Source: Pseudoroseomonas cervicalis (lineage in GTDB: Bacteria > Pseudomonadota > Alphaproteobacteria > Acetobacterales > Acetobacteraceae). From it: a stretch of DNA of 64,000 nucleotides. The notes under the pieces were generated by a model. It made no database searches. It saw nothing but the letters and a program-made list of their open reading frames with translations, and was not told the origin of the DNA. This document shows positions 11,130 through 19,423 of this stretch, piece by piece. Every line of letters starts with the position of its first letter. The first letter of the stretch is position 1. The DNA is taken from positions 785,001 to 849,000 of the forward strand of contig NZ_JAUTAJ010000004.1 of assembly GCF_030818485.1 (NCBI RefSeq). The letters are read 5' to 3'. A program made the position numbers and the translations under genes.

Positions 11130-12910
11130 CTAGTAGGCCTCCTCCCGCAGCGCCAGCAGCGGCGCGGCGCCCTCGGCGATGGCGAGGTCCAGCGCCACGC
11201 ATTGCGGCAGCAGGCGGCGCAGGAAGAACTGCGCCACGGCGAGATGGTCGCGGTGGCGGGGCAGGGCGGCCCCGCCCAGCGAGAGGGCGTGCAGCGCCAT
11301 GCGCAGCCACATCCAGCCCAGCGCCACCAGGGCGAGGAAGCGCAGATACTCCGCCGCCGCCGCGCCGGCCTCCACCGGATCGCCAGCGCGGGCCTGCAGC
11401 CGCTCGGTCGCCGCCTCCAGCCGCTCCAGCGCGGCGGCGAGCGGCGCGGTGTAGTCCGCCGCGCCGGGGATGGCGGCGCCGGCCTCGATGCTGCTGCGGA
11501 TCAGCGCGAAGAAGCGGAAGGGCAGGCGGCCCTCCTCCATGCCGATCTTGCGGGTGACCAGGTCCATGGCCTGCACGCCATTGGTGCCCTCATAGATCTG
11601 GGCGATGCGGGCATCGCGGACCAGCTGCTCCATCCCCCATTCGCGCACATAGCCATGGCCGCCAAAGACCTGCTGGGCGAGCACGGTGGCTTCGAAGCCG
11701 AGATCGGTGAAGCTCGCCTTGATCACCGGGGTGAGCAGGGCGATCAGCCCCTCCGACGCCGCGCGCTCGGCCGGGTCGGGGTGGCGCGCGGTCTTCTCCA
11801 TCTCCATCGCCATCCACAGCGCCAGGGCGCGCGCCGCGCCGGTGAAGCCGCGGATGGTCAGCAGCATGCGTCGCACATCGGGATGGCCCAGGATGGGCTG
11901 CGGGCCCTGCGCCTCGGCGGCGGCGAGCGGCGCGCGGCCCTGCAGCCGGTCGCGGGCGTAGCGGGCGGCGCCCTGATAGGCGGCCTCGGCGATGCCCAGC
12001 CCCTGCAGGCCGACGAAGAGCCGCTCGGTGTTCATCATGGTGAACATCACGGCCAGGCCGCGATGCGGTTCGCCGATCAGCCAGCCCGTGGCGCCGTCGT
12101 AATTCATGACGCAGGTGGGCGAGGCATGGATGCCCATCTTGTGCTCCAGCGCCCCGGCCGAGAGGCCATTGCGCGCGCCCGGCCGGCCTTCGGCATCCGG
12201 CAGGTATTTCGGCACCAAGGCGAGGCTGATGCCGCGCACCCCGGGCGGGGCGTCCGGCAGGCGCACCAGCACCAGATGCACGATGTTCTCCGCCGCCTCG
12301 TGGTCGCCGCCGGTGATGAAGATCTTGCTGCCGGTGACGCGCAGCGTGCCATCCGGCTGCGGTTCGGCGCGGGTGCGCAGCAGGCCGAGATCGGTGCCCG
12401 CATGGGCTTCCGTCAGCGCCATGGCGCCGGCCCAGGCGCCGCTGACCAGCTTCGGCAGATAGGTGGATTTCAGCGGTGCGGGGGCGAAGCGCTCGACCAT
12501 CTCGGCGCCGCGCCGCGGGTCAGGCCGGGCAGCAGGCCGAAGGCGAAATTGGCCGAGGACAGCATCTCGTCCAGCGCGATCTGCGCCACGCGCGGCAGGC
12601 CCTGGCCGCCCCATTCGACGGGCTGCGCCAGCCCGCCCCAGCCGCCGGCGACGAAATCGGCATAGGCCTCGGCGAAGCCCTGCGGCAGGCGGACCACGCC
12701 ATTCTCCAGCCGGCAGCCCTCCGCGTCGCCGCTGGCGTTCAGTGGCGCCAGGCGCTGGGCGGCGAAGCGGCCGGCCTCCTCCAGCACGTCGCGCAGCAGC
12801 GGCAGCGGGTCGCCCTCGGCGCCGGGCAGGGCGGCCAGCGCCGGGCCGGCCTGCAGCACCTCCTCCAGCAGCGCCATCATCTCCTCGACCGGCGGGGTGT
12901 AGGCGGGCAT
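11130..12910 (-). pseudogene. Acyl-CoA dehydrogenase (DmdC-like), split by a frameshift
   Basis: The N-terminal part begins MPAYTPPVEEMMALLEEVLQ at 12910, behind GAGGAG, and runs to FGLLPGLTRGA. The coding continuity then moves to another frame as EMVERFAPAPLKSTYLPKLV and continues with AMALTEAHAGTDLG, the FAD-binding FITGGDHEAAENIVHLVL, the GGHGYVREWGMEQLVRDARI block and a C-terminal helical domain to 11130. The change lies at about 12508-12522 in a GCGGCGCG-rich run and needs one base added (or two removed). Restored, the protein would be about 593 residues, the size of acyl-CoA dehydrogenases with the extra C-terminal domain, including methylmercaptopropionyl-CoA dehydrogenase. All other conserved blocks are intact, so sequencing error is as likely as decay. 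It sits between a MerR regulator and the CoA ligase. Confidence 0.85.
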
Positions 12911-12929
12911 CGCTTTCTCCTCGATAGGG

Positions 12930-13340
12930 TCAGGCAGCGGGCACCGATTCGGGCGCGCAATGGCGCAGCCGCGCCTCGGCATCGCCGCGCATGCCCTCCA
13001 GCTCCTGGATGGTCTCGTCCAGCTCGCGCCGCATCTGGCGCAGCTCGGCCAGCCGCTCCTCGATGCGGCGCAGCCCCAGCCGGTACTGCGCGGCATTGGG
13101 CTGCCCGGCGCGGTACTGCGCCAGGTATTCGGCGATCTGGTCGAGGGAGAAACCGAGGCGGCGGAATTTCTGGATCAGGCGCAGCCGCGCATGGTCGCGG
13201 TAATCATAGACCCGCACGCCGCCGACGCGGCGGGGCGCCAGCAGGCCGCGCTCCTCATAGAAGCGCAGCGCCTGCGCGGTCAGGCCGAATTCGCGCGCCA
13301 GCGCGGAGACGGACCATTGCCTTGCCCTGTCTGCCACCAC
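12930..13340 (-). CDS. MerR-family transcriptional regulator
   Basis: The 136-residue protein has an N-terminal winged helix-turn-helix (WSVSALAREFGLTAQALRFY, then the wing ERGLLAPRRVGGVRVYDYRD) and a long C-terminal coiled coil (RRIEERLAELRQMRRELDET). The C-terminal region ends with a single cysteine in LRHCAPE and lacks an obvious metal-binding cysteine pair, so it probably senses a small molecule or acyl-CoA. The start is GTG at 13340. It precedes the acyl-CoA dehydrogenase by 19 bases in the same direction, and MerR proteins of this kind often control adjacent acyl-CoA dehydrogenase and ligase genes. Autoregulation and control of the downstream unit are inferred. Confidence 0.88.
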   Translation of the reverse strand: MVADRARQWSVSALAREFGLTAQALRFYEERGLLAPRRVGGVRVYDYRDHARLRLIQKFRRLGFSLDQIAEYLAQYRAGQPNAAQYRLGLRRIEERLAELRQMRRELDETIQELEGMRGDAEARLRHCAPESVPAA

Positions 13341-13382
13341 GACGTGTCTCTCCCTGGAACCGATCTCGGCATGGGAGCCCCC

Positions 13383-14288
13383 TCAAGTCAACTTGAGAGT
13401 GGGCGCCTCGGCCAGCAGCGCTTCCACCAGCGCCTCCGCCGCCGGGGAGAGGGCGGCGCCCTGGCGTTGCAGCAGCAGGATGCGGCGGCGCAGCAAGGGG
13501 CTGTCGACCGGGCGGGTCTGCAGCTCCGGCGCCGCGCGCAGATCCATCGCACTTTCCGGCAGGATGGCGATGCCGAGCCCGGCCCGCGCCAGCGCCACCG
13601 CCGTCGACATGTAGGTCGCCTCATAGGCCGGGCGCGGCGCCGGCAGGCCGGCTTCGGCGAAGGCGGCCTCGGCCAAAGCGCGCAGGCTGCTTTCCGGGTC
13701 GGTCAGCATCAGGGGCTGGTCGGACAAAGCGGCGAGCGGCAGCAGCGCCTGGGCCGCCAGCGGGTGGCCCGGCGGCAGGACGGCGACCAGCGCATCCTCG
13801 AACAGCAGCCGCGCCGCCAGCTCCGGCTCCGGCCCCGCGGCATGGCCGATGCCGAGATCGACCTCCCCCGCCTTGACCAGGGCGCCCACCCGCCGCGCCA
13901 CCGCGTCGCGCAGCATCACCCGGATGCCGGGATGCGCCGCGCGCAGCCGTGCCAGCACCGGCGGCAGCAGCGTCGCCGCGACCGAGGGCAGCACCGCCAG
14001 ATGCACCACGCCGGCGCGCCGCGCCGCCTCGTCCCGCGCGCTGTCCACCACGGCGTCGAGATCGGCCAGCACGCGCTGGAAGGCCTGCGCCAGCGCCGCC
14101 CCGGCCCGGGTCGGCCGGGCGCCGCGCGCGGTGCGGTCGAACAGGGTGACGCCGAGGCCCTGTTCCAGTTCGCGGATCTGCAGGGTCAGCGCGGGCTGCG
14201 ACACATGCAGCCGCAGCGCCGCCTGGCCGAAGCTGCCGGTCTCCGCCGCCGCCACCAGGGCGCGCAGCTGGCGCAGGGAAGGGGTCAT
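13383..14288 (-). CDS. LysR-family transcriptional regulator
   Basis: The 301-residue protein has the LysR helix-turn-helix at its N-terminus: LRQLRALVAAAETGSFGQAA, RLHVSQPALTLQIRELEQGL and GVTLFDRTARGARPTRAG. A periplasmic-binding-like effector domain follows (VHLAVLPSVAATLLPPVLAR, VDLGIGHA, VAVLPPGHPLA). It is transcribed away from the Bug-type binding protein at 14396, with 107 bases between the two starts, the classic divergent LysR layout. It therefore probably controls that gene and perhaps the AtuA pair behind it. The start at 14288 is the ATG that begins the conserved helix. Confidence 0.93.
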   Translation of the reverse strand: MTPSLRQLRALVAAAETGSFGQAALRLHVSQPALTLQIRELEQGLGVTLFDRTARGARPTRAGAALAQAFQRVLADLDAVVDSARDEAARRAGVVHLAVLPSVAATLLPPVLARLRAAHPGIRVMLRDAVARRVGALVKAGEVDLGIGHAAGPEPELAARLLFEDALVAVLPPGHPLAAQALLPLAALSDQPLMLTDPESSLRALAEAAFAEAGLPAPRPAYEATYMSTAVALARAGLGIAILPESAMDLRAAPELQTRPVDSPLLRRRILLLQRQGAALSPAAEALVEALLAEAPTLKLT

Positions 14289-14395
14289 CAGGAATCCCTA
14301 TGGCTTGCCCCGGAAAAACTCAATGGACTGATGGGTCGGGCTGCGGCCTGATGCCATGAAACGGGGCCGCCCGAGCCCCCGCCGAGGAGACGGAC

Positions 14396-15388
14396 ATGCA
14401 CCCCACCCATCTGAAGCGCCGCGCCCTGCTGGGCGGTGCGCTGCTCGCCGCCCCCATGCTCGCCCCGCGCGCCACGTGGGCGCAGGAGAACTGGCCGACG
14501 CGGCCGATCCGCGTGGTGGTGCCCTTCGGCGCCGGCACCAGCACCGACATCATGACGCGGCTCGTCTCCACGCGGATGAGCCAGATCCTGGGCCAGCCCC
14601 TGGTGGTGGAGAACCGGGCCGGGGCCGGTGGCGTGGTGGGCAGCGACGGCGTCGCCAAATCCGCCCCGGATGGCTACACGCTGTGCATGGGCAGCATCGC
14701 CTCGCATTCGGTGAATGTCTCGCTGATGCCGAACATGCCCTATGACGTGCTGCGCGATTTCACGCCGATCTCGCTGGTGACCAACGCGCCGAATTTGCTG
14801 GTCATCTCGCCGCGCATCCCGGCGCGCACCCTGCCGGAGTTCATCGCCTGGGCGAAGCAGCAGGGGCAGGGGGTCAGCTACGCCTCGGCCGGCAATGGCA
14901 CCTCCAGCCATCTGGCGGGCGAACTGCTGAAGCTGCGCACCGGCGCGCCCTTCGAGCATGTGCCCTATCGCAGCGGCTCCCAGGCGGTGACCGATGTGGT
15001 GGCGGGCAATGTGCCGATGATCATCTACCAGGTGACGGCGGTGCTGCCTTTCGTGCGTGAGGGCACGCTGCGCGCGCTGGCCGCGACCTCCGCCCAGCGG
15101 CTGCAGCTGACGCCCGAGATTCCGACGGCGATGGAGCAGGGCATCGCGGATTTCGACGTCTCCGCCTGGCATGGGCTGTTCGCCCCGGCGCGGCTGCCGG
15201 AGCCGCTGCGCGACCGGATCTATGCCGCGCTGCGCGAGGCGCTGTTTGCCCCCGAGCTGAAGCAGCAGCTGCTGGACCAGGGGCTGGAGCCGGTGGCGAT
15301 GCCGCCAGCCGAGTTCCGCCCCTGGCTGGAGCGGGATATCGCCAAATGGCGGGAGGTGGTGCGGGTGTCGGGCGCCAAGGCTGATTAA
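14396..15388 (+). CDS. Bug-family tricarboxylate-type solute-binding protein
   Basis: The 330-residue protein opens with an export signal (KRRALLGGALLAAPMLAPRA, cleaved near TWAQ). The Bug/TctC signature follows: NWPTRPIRVVVPFGAGTSTD, NRAGAGGVVGSDGVAKSAPD, GYTLCMGSIASHSVN and a C-terminal LEPVAMPPAEFRPWLERDIA. Bug proteins bind carboxylates in the periplasm and normally feed TctAB membrane subunits, but no tctA or tctB is in the window. The start at 14396 has GAGGAG 6 bases upstream. It lies between a divergent LysR regulator and an AtuA-type pair. The ligand may be a substrate of that pair or a signal. Confidence 0.92.
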   Translation: MHPTHLKRRALLGGALLAAPMLAPRATWAQENWPTRPIRVVVPFGAGTSTDIMTRLVSTRMSQILGQPLVVENRAGAGGVVGSDGVAKSAPDGYTLCMGSIASHSVNVSLMPNMPYDVLRDFTPISLVTNAPNLLVISPRIPARTLPEFIAWAKQQGQGVSYASAGNGTSSHLAGELLKLRTGAPFEHVPYRSGSQAVTDVVAGNVPMIIYQVTAVLPFVREGTLRALAATSAQRLQLTPEIPTAMEQGIADFDVSAWHGLFAPARLPEPLRDRIYAALREALFAPELKQQLLDQGLEPVAMPPAEFRPWLERDIAKWREVVRVSGAKAD

Positions 15389-15395
15389 GGACAGA

Positions 15396-15514
15396 GTTCT
15401 TTTTTGTAAAAAAGAACCAAAAAACTTTTGTCAGTTGGCGTCCCGCTGATGGCCTGAGGCGGAACGCCAAACTGAAAGAAGTCTTTTTGCTTCTTTTTCT
15501 TCAGAAAAAGAAGA
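15396..15514 (+). repeat. Intergenic hairpin repeat family B, copy 1
   Basis: The element has three stem-loops: an AT-rich palindrome at 15396-15417 (GTTCTTTTTT then AAAAAAGAAC around GT), an imperfect stem around GGCGTCCCGC and GCGGAACGCC (15437-15467), and CTTCTTTTTC/GAAAAAGAAG (15490-15513). The last 41 bases (15474-15514) recur exactly at 47788-47828. It separates the Bug gene from the AtuA pair and probably ends the first transcript. Confidence 0.8.
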
Positions 15515-15529
15515 TAGCTGGAGTCTCTC

Positions 15530-16900
15530 ATGGACATTCTCCGCATCGGCTGCGGCTCAGGCTTCTCAGGCGACCGGCTGGACGCCCCGATCCCGGTGGT
15601 GGAGGCACTGATCGCCGCCGGCGGCCCCGCCGCGCTGATGCTGGAGGTGCTGGGCGAGCGCACCCTGGCCCTGGCCCAGCGCGAACGCCTGCACAAGCCT
15701 GACGCTGGTTTCGAACCCGCTCTGGTGGAATTGCTGCGCCCGATCCTGGCGCGCTGCGTGGCGCATGGCATTCCCATCGTCACCAATGGCGGCGCCGCCA
15801 ACCCGCGCGGCGCGACCCGGGCCGTGCTGGCCCTGGCCCGCGAGCTGGGCCTCTCCACCCTGCGCATCGGTGTGGTGGAGGGCGACGACATCCGCGGCAC
15901 CCCGGCGCTCTCGGGCCTCGACCCGTGGGAGGGCGATGCGGGCGCCGTGCTGCGGCCGGAGGAGGTGATCGCCGCCAATGTCTATCTCGGCGCGGCGCCG
16001 ATCGCGGATGCGCTGCGCCAGGGCGCGGACATCGTCATCACCGGCCGCTGCTCCGACCCGGCGCTCGCGCTCGGCCCGATGCTGGCGCGCTTCGGCTGGG
16101 GCGAGGAGGATTGGGACCGCCTGGCCGCCGGCACCATGGCCGGGCATCTGCTGGAATGCGGCGCGCAGGTCACGGGCGGCTATTTCGCCGACCCGGGCGT
16201 GAAGGACGTGCCCGGCATGGCCGATCTCGGCTTCCCCATCGCCGAGATCGGCGCGGATGGCAGCGTGCTGATCACCAAGCCTGCCGGCACCGGCGGCGTG
16301 GTCGACCGCCGCACCGTGACCGAGCAGTTGCTGTACGAACTGCACGACCCCGCCGGCTATCTGACGCCCGATGTGGTGCTGGACATCACCGGCGTGACCA
16401 TCACCGAGGAAGCGCCGGACCGTGTGCGGCTCTCCGGCGCCCGCGGCCGCCCGCGCCCGCCGACGCTGAAGGCCACCGTCAGCCTGCCCGGCGGCTGGCT
16501 GGGGGAGGGCGAGATCTCCTATGCCGGCCCCAATGCCCGCGCCCGCGCCGAGCTCGCCGGCCGCACTTTGACGCAGCGGCTGGAGAAGCTGGGCCTGGCC
16601 GCCCGCGCCCGGCTGGACCTGATCGGCGTGGTGAGTGTCTTCGGCGGCGATGCCGGCGTGCCGGCGGGGCTGGAGGATGCCACGCCGCCCGACCTCCGCC
16701 TGCGCCTGGCGGTGGCGACCGCGACGCGGGAGGAGGCGGAGCAGGCGGTGCGCGAGGTGCTCTCCCTCTATTGCTGCGGCCCGGCCGGGGGCGGTGGCGT
16801 GCGCAGCCGCGTCACCGACCGCATCCGCACCCTGTCCTTCCTGGTGCCGCGCGAGCGCCTCTCGCCCACCGTCTCGCTCCTGACCCTGGAGGATGCATGA
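15530..16900 (+). CDS. AtuA/DUF1446-family protein
   Basis: The 456-residue protein carries the conserved N-terminus of the acyclic terpene utilisation AtuA family: LRIGCGSGFSGDRLDAPIPV, then IVTNGGAANPRGATRAVLAL, DIVITGRCSDPALALGPMLA and VTGGYFADPGVKDVPG. AtuA was named from citronellol/geraniol degradation in Pseudomonas, where its precise reaction is unknown. Homologues occur widely in carboxylate and acyl-CoA catabolic clusters. The start at 15530 is preceded by GGAG. The stop overlaps the start of the next gene (ATGA), so the two proteins are translationally coupled. In many relatives the ferredoxin-fold domain encoded by the next gene is fused to this one. Confidence 0.88.
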   Translation: MDILRIGCGSGFSGDRLDAPIPVVEALIAAGGPAALMLEVLGERTLALAQRERLHKPDAGFEPALVELLRPILARCVAHGIPIVTNGGAANPRGATRAVLALARELGLSTLRIGVVEGDDIRGTPALSGLDPWEGDAGAVLRPEEVIAANVYLGAAPIADALRQGADIVITGRCSDPALALGPMLARFGWGEEDWDRLAAGTMAGHLLECGAQVTGGYFADPGVKDVPGMADLGFPIAEIGADGSVLITKPAGTGGVVDRRTVTEQLLYELHDPAGYLTPDVVLDITGVTITEEAPDRVRLSGARGRPRPPTLKATVSLPGGWLGEGEISYAGPNARARAELAGRTLTQRLEKLGLAARARLDLIGVVSVFGGDAGVPAGLEDATPPDLRLRLAVATATREEAEQAVREVLSLYCCGPAGGGGVRSRVTDRIRTLSFLVPRERLSPTVSLLTLEDA

Positions 16901-17211
16901 TCGCGCTGCACCGCCTGGCCCATGCCCGCGCCGGGGACAAGGGCAACCGGCTGAACCTCTCCCTGATCGCGCATGATCCGGCGCAATTTGCGCATCTGGC
17001 GCGGGAGGTGACGGAGGCGAAGGTGCTGGCCCTCTTCGCGCATCGCGGCGCGACCTCGGTCCGGCGTTACGATCTGCCAGGGCTCGGCGCCTTCAACTTC
17101 GTGGTCGAGGATGTGCTGCAGGGCGGCGTCAACGGCGCGCTGAACCTCGACGGGCATGGGAAGACACTGTCCTTCCTGCTGCTGTCGATGGAAATTCCAG
17201 AGCCAGAGTAA
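16897..17211 (+). CDS. AtuA-like ferredoxin-fold small protein
   Basis: The 104-residue protein MIALHRLAHARAGDKGNRLN... contains the ARAGDKGN motif and the GALNFDGHGK-like segment here written GALNLDGHGK, typical of the short domain that accompanies or is fused to AtuA/DUF1446 proteins. It begins inside the stop codon of the preceding gene (four-base ATGA overlap), so the two halves are almost certainly made together and work as one complex. No catalytic residues can be assigned. A hairpin (17219-17261) follows at once and lies between this gene and the converging leuD-like gene. Confidence 0.85.
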   Translation: MIALHRLAHARAGDKGNRLNLSLIAHDPAQFAHLAREVTEAKVLALFAHRGATSVRRYDLPGLGAFNFVVEDVLQGGVNGALNLDGHGKTLSFLLLSMEIPEPE

Positions 17212-17218
17212 GAAAGCG

Positions 17219-17261
17219 GCGGGGGAAAAGTATTCCCCCGCGCCCCCTTCCTTTTTGTCAG
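17219..17261. repeat. Partial family A hairpin between converging genes
   Basis: GCGGGGGAA (17219-17227) pairs with TTCCCCCGC (17233-17241), then GCCCCCTTCCTTTTTGTCAG, the same linker as family A copy 1. The second palindrome is missing. It lies between the AtuA-like gene (stop 17211) and the leuD-like gene (stop 17258), so it is well placed as a shared terminator. Rightward it is followed by CTTTTTG. Confidence 0.7.
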
Positions 17262-17875
17262 TTTTTGGCCGGCAACTGCGCCCAGGGGCGGAGCTGCGCA
17301 TCGCGCGTGGCGAAATCGGCGATCGCCTCCGCATGACTCAACGTCAGGTCGAGGTCGTTCCAGCCATTCAGCAGCTTCACCCGCCACACCGGGTCGATGC
17401 TGAAGCCGAAGCGCAACTCGCCCGCGGCGACCGTGCAGGCCTCCAGATCCACCGTCACGCTGCGGCCGCCATCCCGCAGCCACGCCAGAAGGGCTTCGAT
17501 CTCCCCCTCGGCCAGCCGCGCCGGCAGCAGGCCGTTGTTCACGGCATTGCTCGAAAAAATATCGCCGAAGCTGGGCGCCAGCACGCAGCGGAAGCCGCCA
17601 TCCACCAGCGCATACACCGCCGCCTCGCGCGAGGAACCGCTGCCGAAATTGCGCCGCGCCACCAGGATCTCCGCCCCCGCGCGCTCCGGCGCGTCGATCG
17701 GCGAATCGCCGCGTACCGCGCCATCCTCGGCGAAGCGCAGATCGTACAGAAGGAACTGGCCATAGCCCTCGCTGCGCGGCCGCTTCATGAAGCGCGCGGG
17801 AATCAGCTGGTCCGTGTCCACATTGGCCAGCGGCAGTGGACAGGCGGTGGCGTCGAGCCGGGTGAAGGGGCGCAT
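17258..17875 (-). CDS. leuD: LeuD-like hydratase small subunit
   Basis: The 205-residue protein has the swivel domain of aconitase-family small subunits: NVDTDQLIPARFMK, ILVARRNFGSGSSREAAVYAL, SFGDIFSSNAVNNGLLP and the C-terminal VDLEACTVAAGELRFGFSID. FGSGSSREAA is the substrate-carboxylate loop. Annotated by similarity it is the small subunit of 3-isopropylmalate dehydratase. It starts at 17875, one base into the stop codon of the large-subunit gene (TGATG). The context is not leucine synthesis (no leuB or leuA nearby). It is divergent from a GntR-controlled operon with a PrpD-type dehydratase and an isocitrate-lyase-type enzyme, so it may hydrate another substituted maleate, as dimethylmaleate hydratase does. 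Confidence 0.9.
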   Translation of the reverse strand: MRPFTRLDATACPLPLANVDTDQLIPARFMKRPRSEGYGQFLLYDLRFAEDGAVRGDSPIDAPERAGAEILVARRNFGSGSSREAAVYALVDGGFRCVLAPSFGDIFSSNAVNNGLLPARLAEGEIEALLAWLRDGGRSVTVDLEACTVAAGELRFGFSIDPVWRVKLLNGWNDLDLTLSHAEAIADFATRDAQLRPWAQLPAKN

Positions 17876-19293
17876 CAGGACCTTCCCTCCAGCATCGGCC
17901 GCACATCGGCGATATGGCCGGTCAGCGCCGCGGCGGCGGCCATGGCGGGCGACATCAGATGCGTGCGCGCGCCCTTGCCCTGCCTTCCCTTGAAATTGCG
18001 GTTGGTGGTCGAGGCGCAGCGCTCCCCCGCCGGCACCAGATCGCCATTCATGCCGACGCACATGGAGCAGCCGGATTCCACCCATTCCAGCCCGGCCGCG
18101 CGGAAGATGCGGTCCAGCCCTTCCTGCTCCGCCTGCTGTTTCACCAGGGTCGAGCCCGGCGAGACCAGCCCCGGCACCACCGCCCGCCGCCCGGCCAGCA
18201 CGGCGGCGGCGGCGCGCAGATCCTCGATCCGGCTGTTGGTGCAGGAGCCGATGAAGACCCGGTCCACCGCGATCTCCTCCAGCCTCTGGCCCGGCCGCAG
18301 GCCCATATACTCCAGCGCGTCGCGGATCTGCGCGGCCTTCGCCGGGTCGGTCGCGCGGTCGGGGTCGGGCAGCGCGGCCGTCACCGGCAGCGCATCCTCC
18401 GGGCTGACGCCCCAGGTGACGGTGGGCGCGATCTCCGCCGCGTCCAGCGCCACCTCGCGGTCGAATGCGGCATCCGCATCGCTGGGCAGGGCGAGCCAGG
18501 CCTCGGCGGCGGCATCGAAGGCGGCACCCTGCGGCGCGTGCGGCCGGCCGCGCAGGAAGGCGATTGTGGTCTCATCCGGCGCCACCATGCCGCAGCGCGC
18601 GCCGCTCTCGATGGCGAGGTTGCACAGCGTCAGCCGCCCCTCCATCGACAAGCCGCGCACGGCGCTGCCGGCATATTCCACCGCATGGCCCTGCGCCCCA
18701 TCGGCGCCGATGCGCGCGATGATCGACAGTGCCAGATCCTTGGCGGACACCCCCGCGCGCAGCGCGCCATCGGTGCGGATGCGCATGCGCTTCGGCCGCT
18801 TCTGCCACAGCGTCTGCGTCATCAGCACATGCGCGACCTCCGAGGCGCCGATGCCGAAGGCCAGCGCGCCGAAGGCGCCATGGGTGGAGGTGTGGCTGTC
18901 GCCGCAGACGATGGTCAGCCCCGGCAGGGTCAGCCCCTGTTCCGGCCCCACCACATGCACGATGCCCTGGCGCGGATCATGCAGCCCGAAAATCCGCATC
19001 CCATGCTGCGCCGCATTCGCCTCCAGCCCCGACACCATGCCGGCGATGCCCGCATCCGGGATGCTGCGCCCGGGCGTGCGCGTCGGCACGTAATGGTCGG
19101 CGATGCCGATATTCAGCTCCGGCCGCGCCACGCGCGCTTGGCGGGCGCGCAGCTGGGCGAAGGCGTGGTGCGAGCCCTCATGGAAGAAATGCCGGTCGAT
19201 CCAGAGCAGGCTCTGCCCATCCTCGCGCGTGAGCACGACATGCGCATCCCACACCTTGTCGAACAGCGCGCGCGGCGCGCGGCCTTCCGGCAT
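17875..19293 (-). CDS. leuC: LeuC-like hydratase large subunit (4Fe-4S)
   Basis: The 472-residue aconitase-superfamily protein has the three cluster cysteines in FIGSCTNSR and in the GCSMCVGMN motif. Substrate loops IVCGDSHTSTHGAFGALAFG and STTNRNFKGRQGKGARTHLM are also visible. With the overlapping small subunit it forms a heterodimeric hydro-lyase. The start at 19293 has GCGGAGAA upstream, and an earlier in-frame ATG at 19317 is less well placed. Divergent from it, 130 bases away, starts a GntR-controlled operon, so both directions probably share operators. The family assignment to LeuC is firm. Whether it makes leucine or is a catabolic dimethylmaleate- or methylaconitate-type hydratase is open, and the neighbours favour catabolism. 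Confidence 0.9.
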   Translation of the reverse strand: MPEGRAPRALFDKVWDAHVVLTREDGQSLLWIDRHFFHEGSHHAFAQLRARQARVARPELNIGIADHYVPTRTPGRSIPDAGIAGMVSGLEANAAQHGMRIFGLHDPRQGIVHVVGPEQGLTLPGLTIVCGDSHTSTHGAFGALAFGIGASEVAHVLMTQTLWQKRPKRMRIRTDGALRAGVSAKDLALSIIARIGADGAQGHAVEYAGSAVRGLSMEGRLTLCNLAIESGARCGMVAPDETTIAFLRGRPHAPQGAAFDAAAEAWLALPSDADAAFDREVALDAAEIAPTVTWGVSPEDALPVTAALPDPDRATDPAKAAQIRDALEYMGLRPGQRLEEIAVDRVFIGSCTNSRIEDLRAAAAVLAGRRAVVPGLVSPGSTLVKQQAEQEGLDRIFRAAGLEWVESGCSMCVGMNGDLVPAGERCASTTNRNFKGRQGKGARTHLMSPAMAAAAALTGHIADVRPMLEGRS

Positions 19294-19341
19294 CGTCCAT
19301 TCTCCGCTTCGTCCCATCGGCACGATGCCGCAGGAAAATCG

Positions 19342-19397
19342 TTGACGCAATGCTCCTGTCTCGTAGGCTAGACAGCATCCGGTCTGGAAAACCAGAC
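19342..19397 (+). promoter_or_regulatory. Promoter and palindromic operators before the GntR operon
   Basis: A TTGACG at 19342-19347 and TAGGCT at 19364-19369, 16 bases apart, form a plausible sigma-70 promoter. Overlapping the -10 is CTGTCT...AGACAG (19356-19361, 19370-19375). Just downstream lies a perfect palindrome GTCTGGAAAACCAGAC (19382-19397). Both share the half-site GTCT/AGAC, as expected for operators bound by a dimeric GntR/HutC regulator. The site lies between divergent leuC-like (start 19293) and gntR (start 19424) genes and could repress both. Confidence 0.7.
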
Positions 19398-19423
19398 AGG
19401 AATAGGACAGGAGGTCATGTCGC

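Noticed and set aside
15396..15514. Riboswitch before the AtuA gene
   Set aside because: The same sequence occurs at 47741-47828 after crcB, downstream of a gene, so it is a dispersed repeat and not a gene-specific leader.
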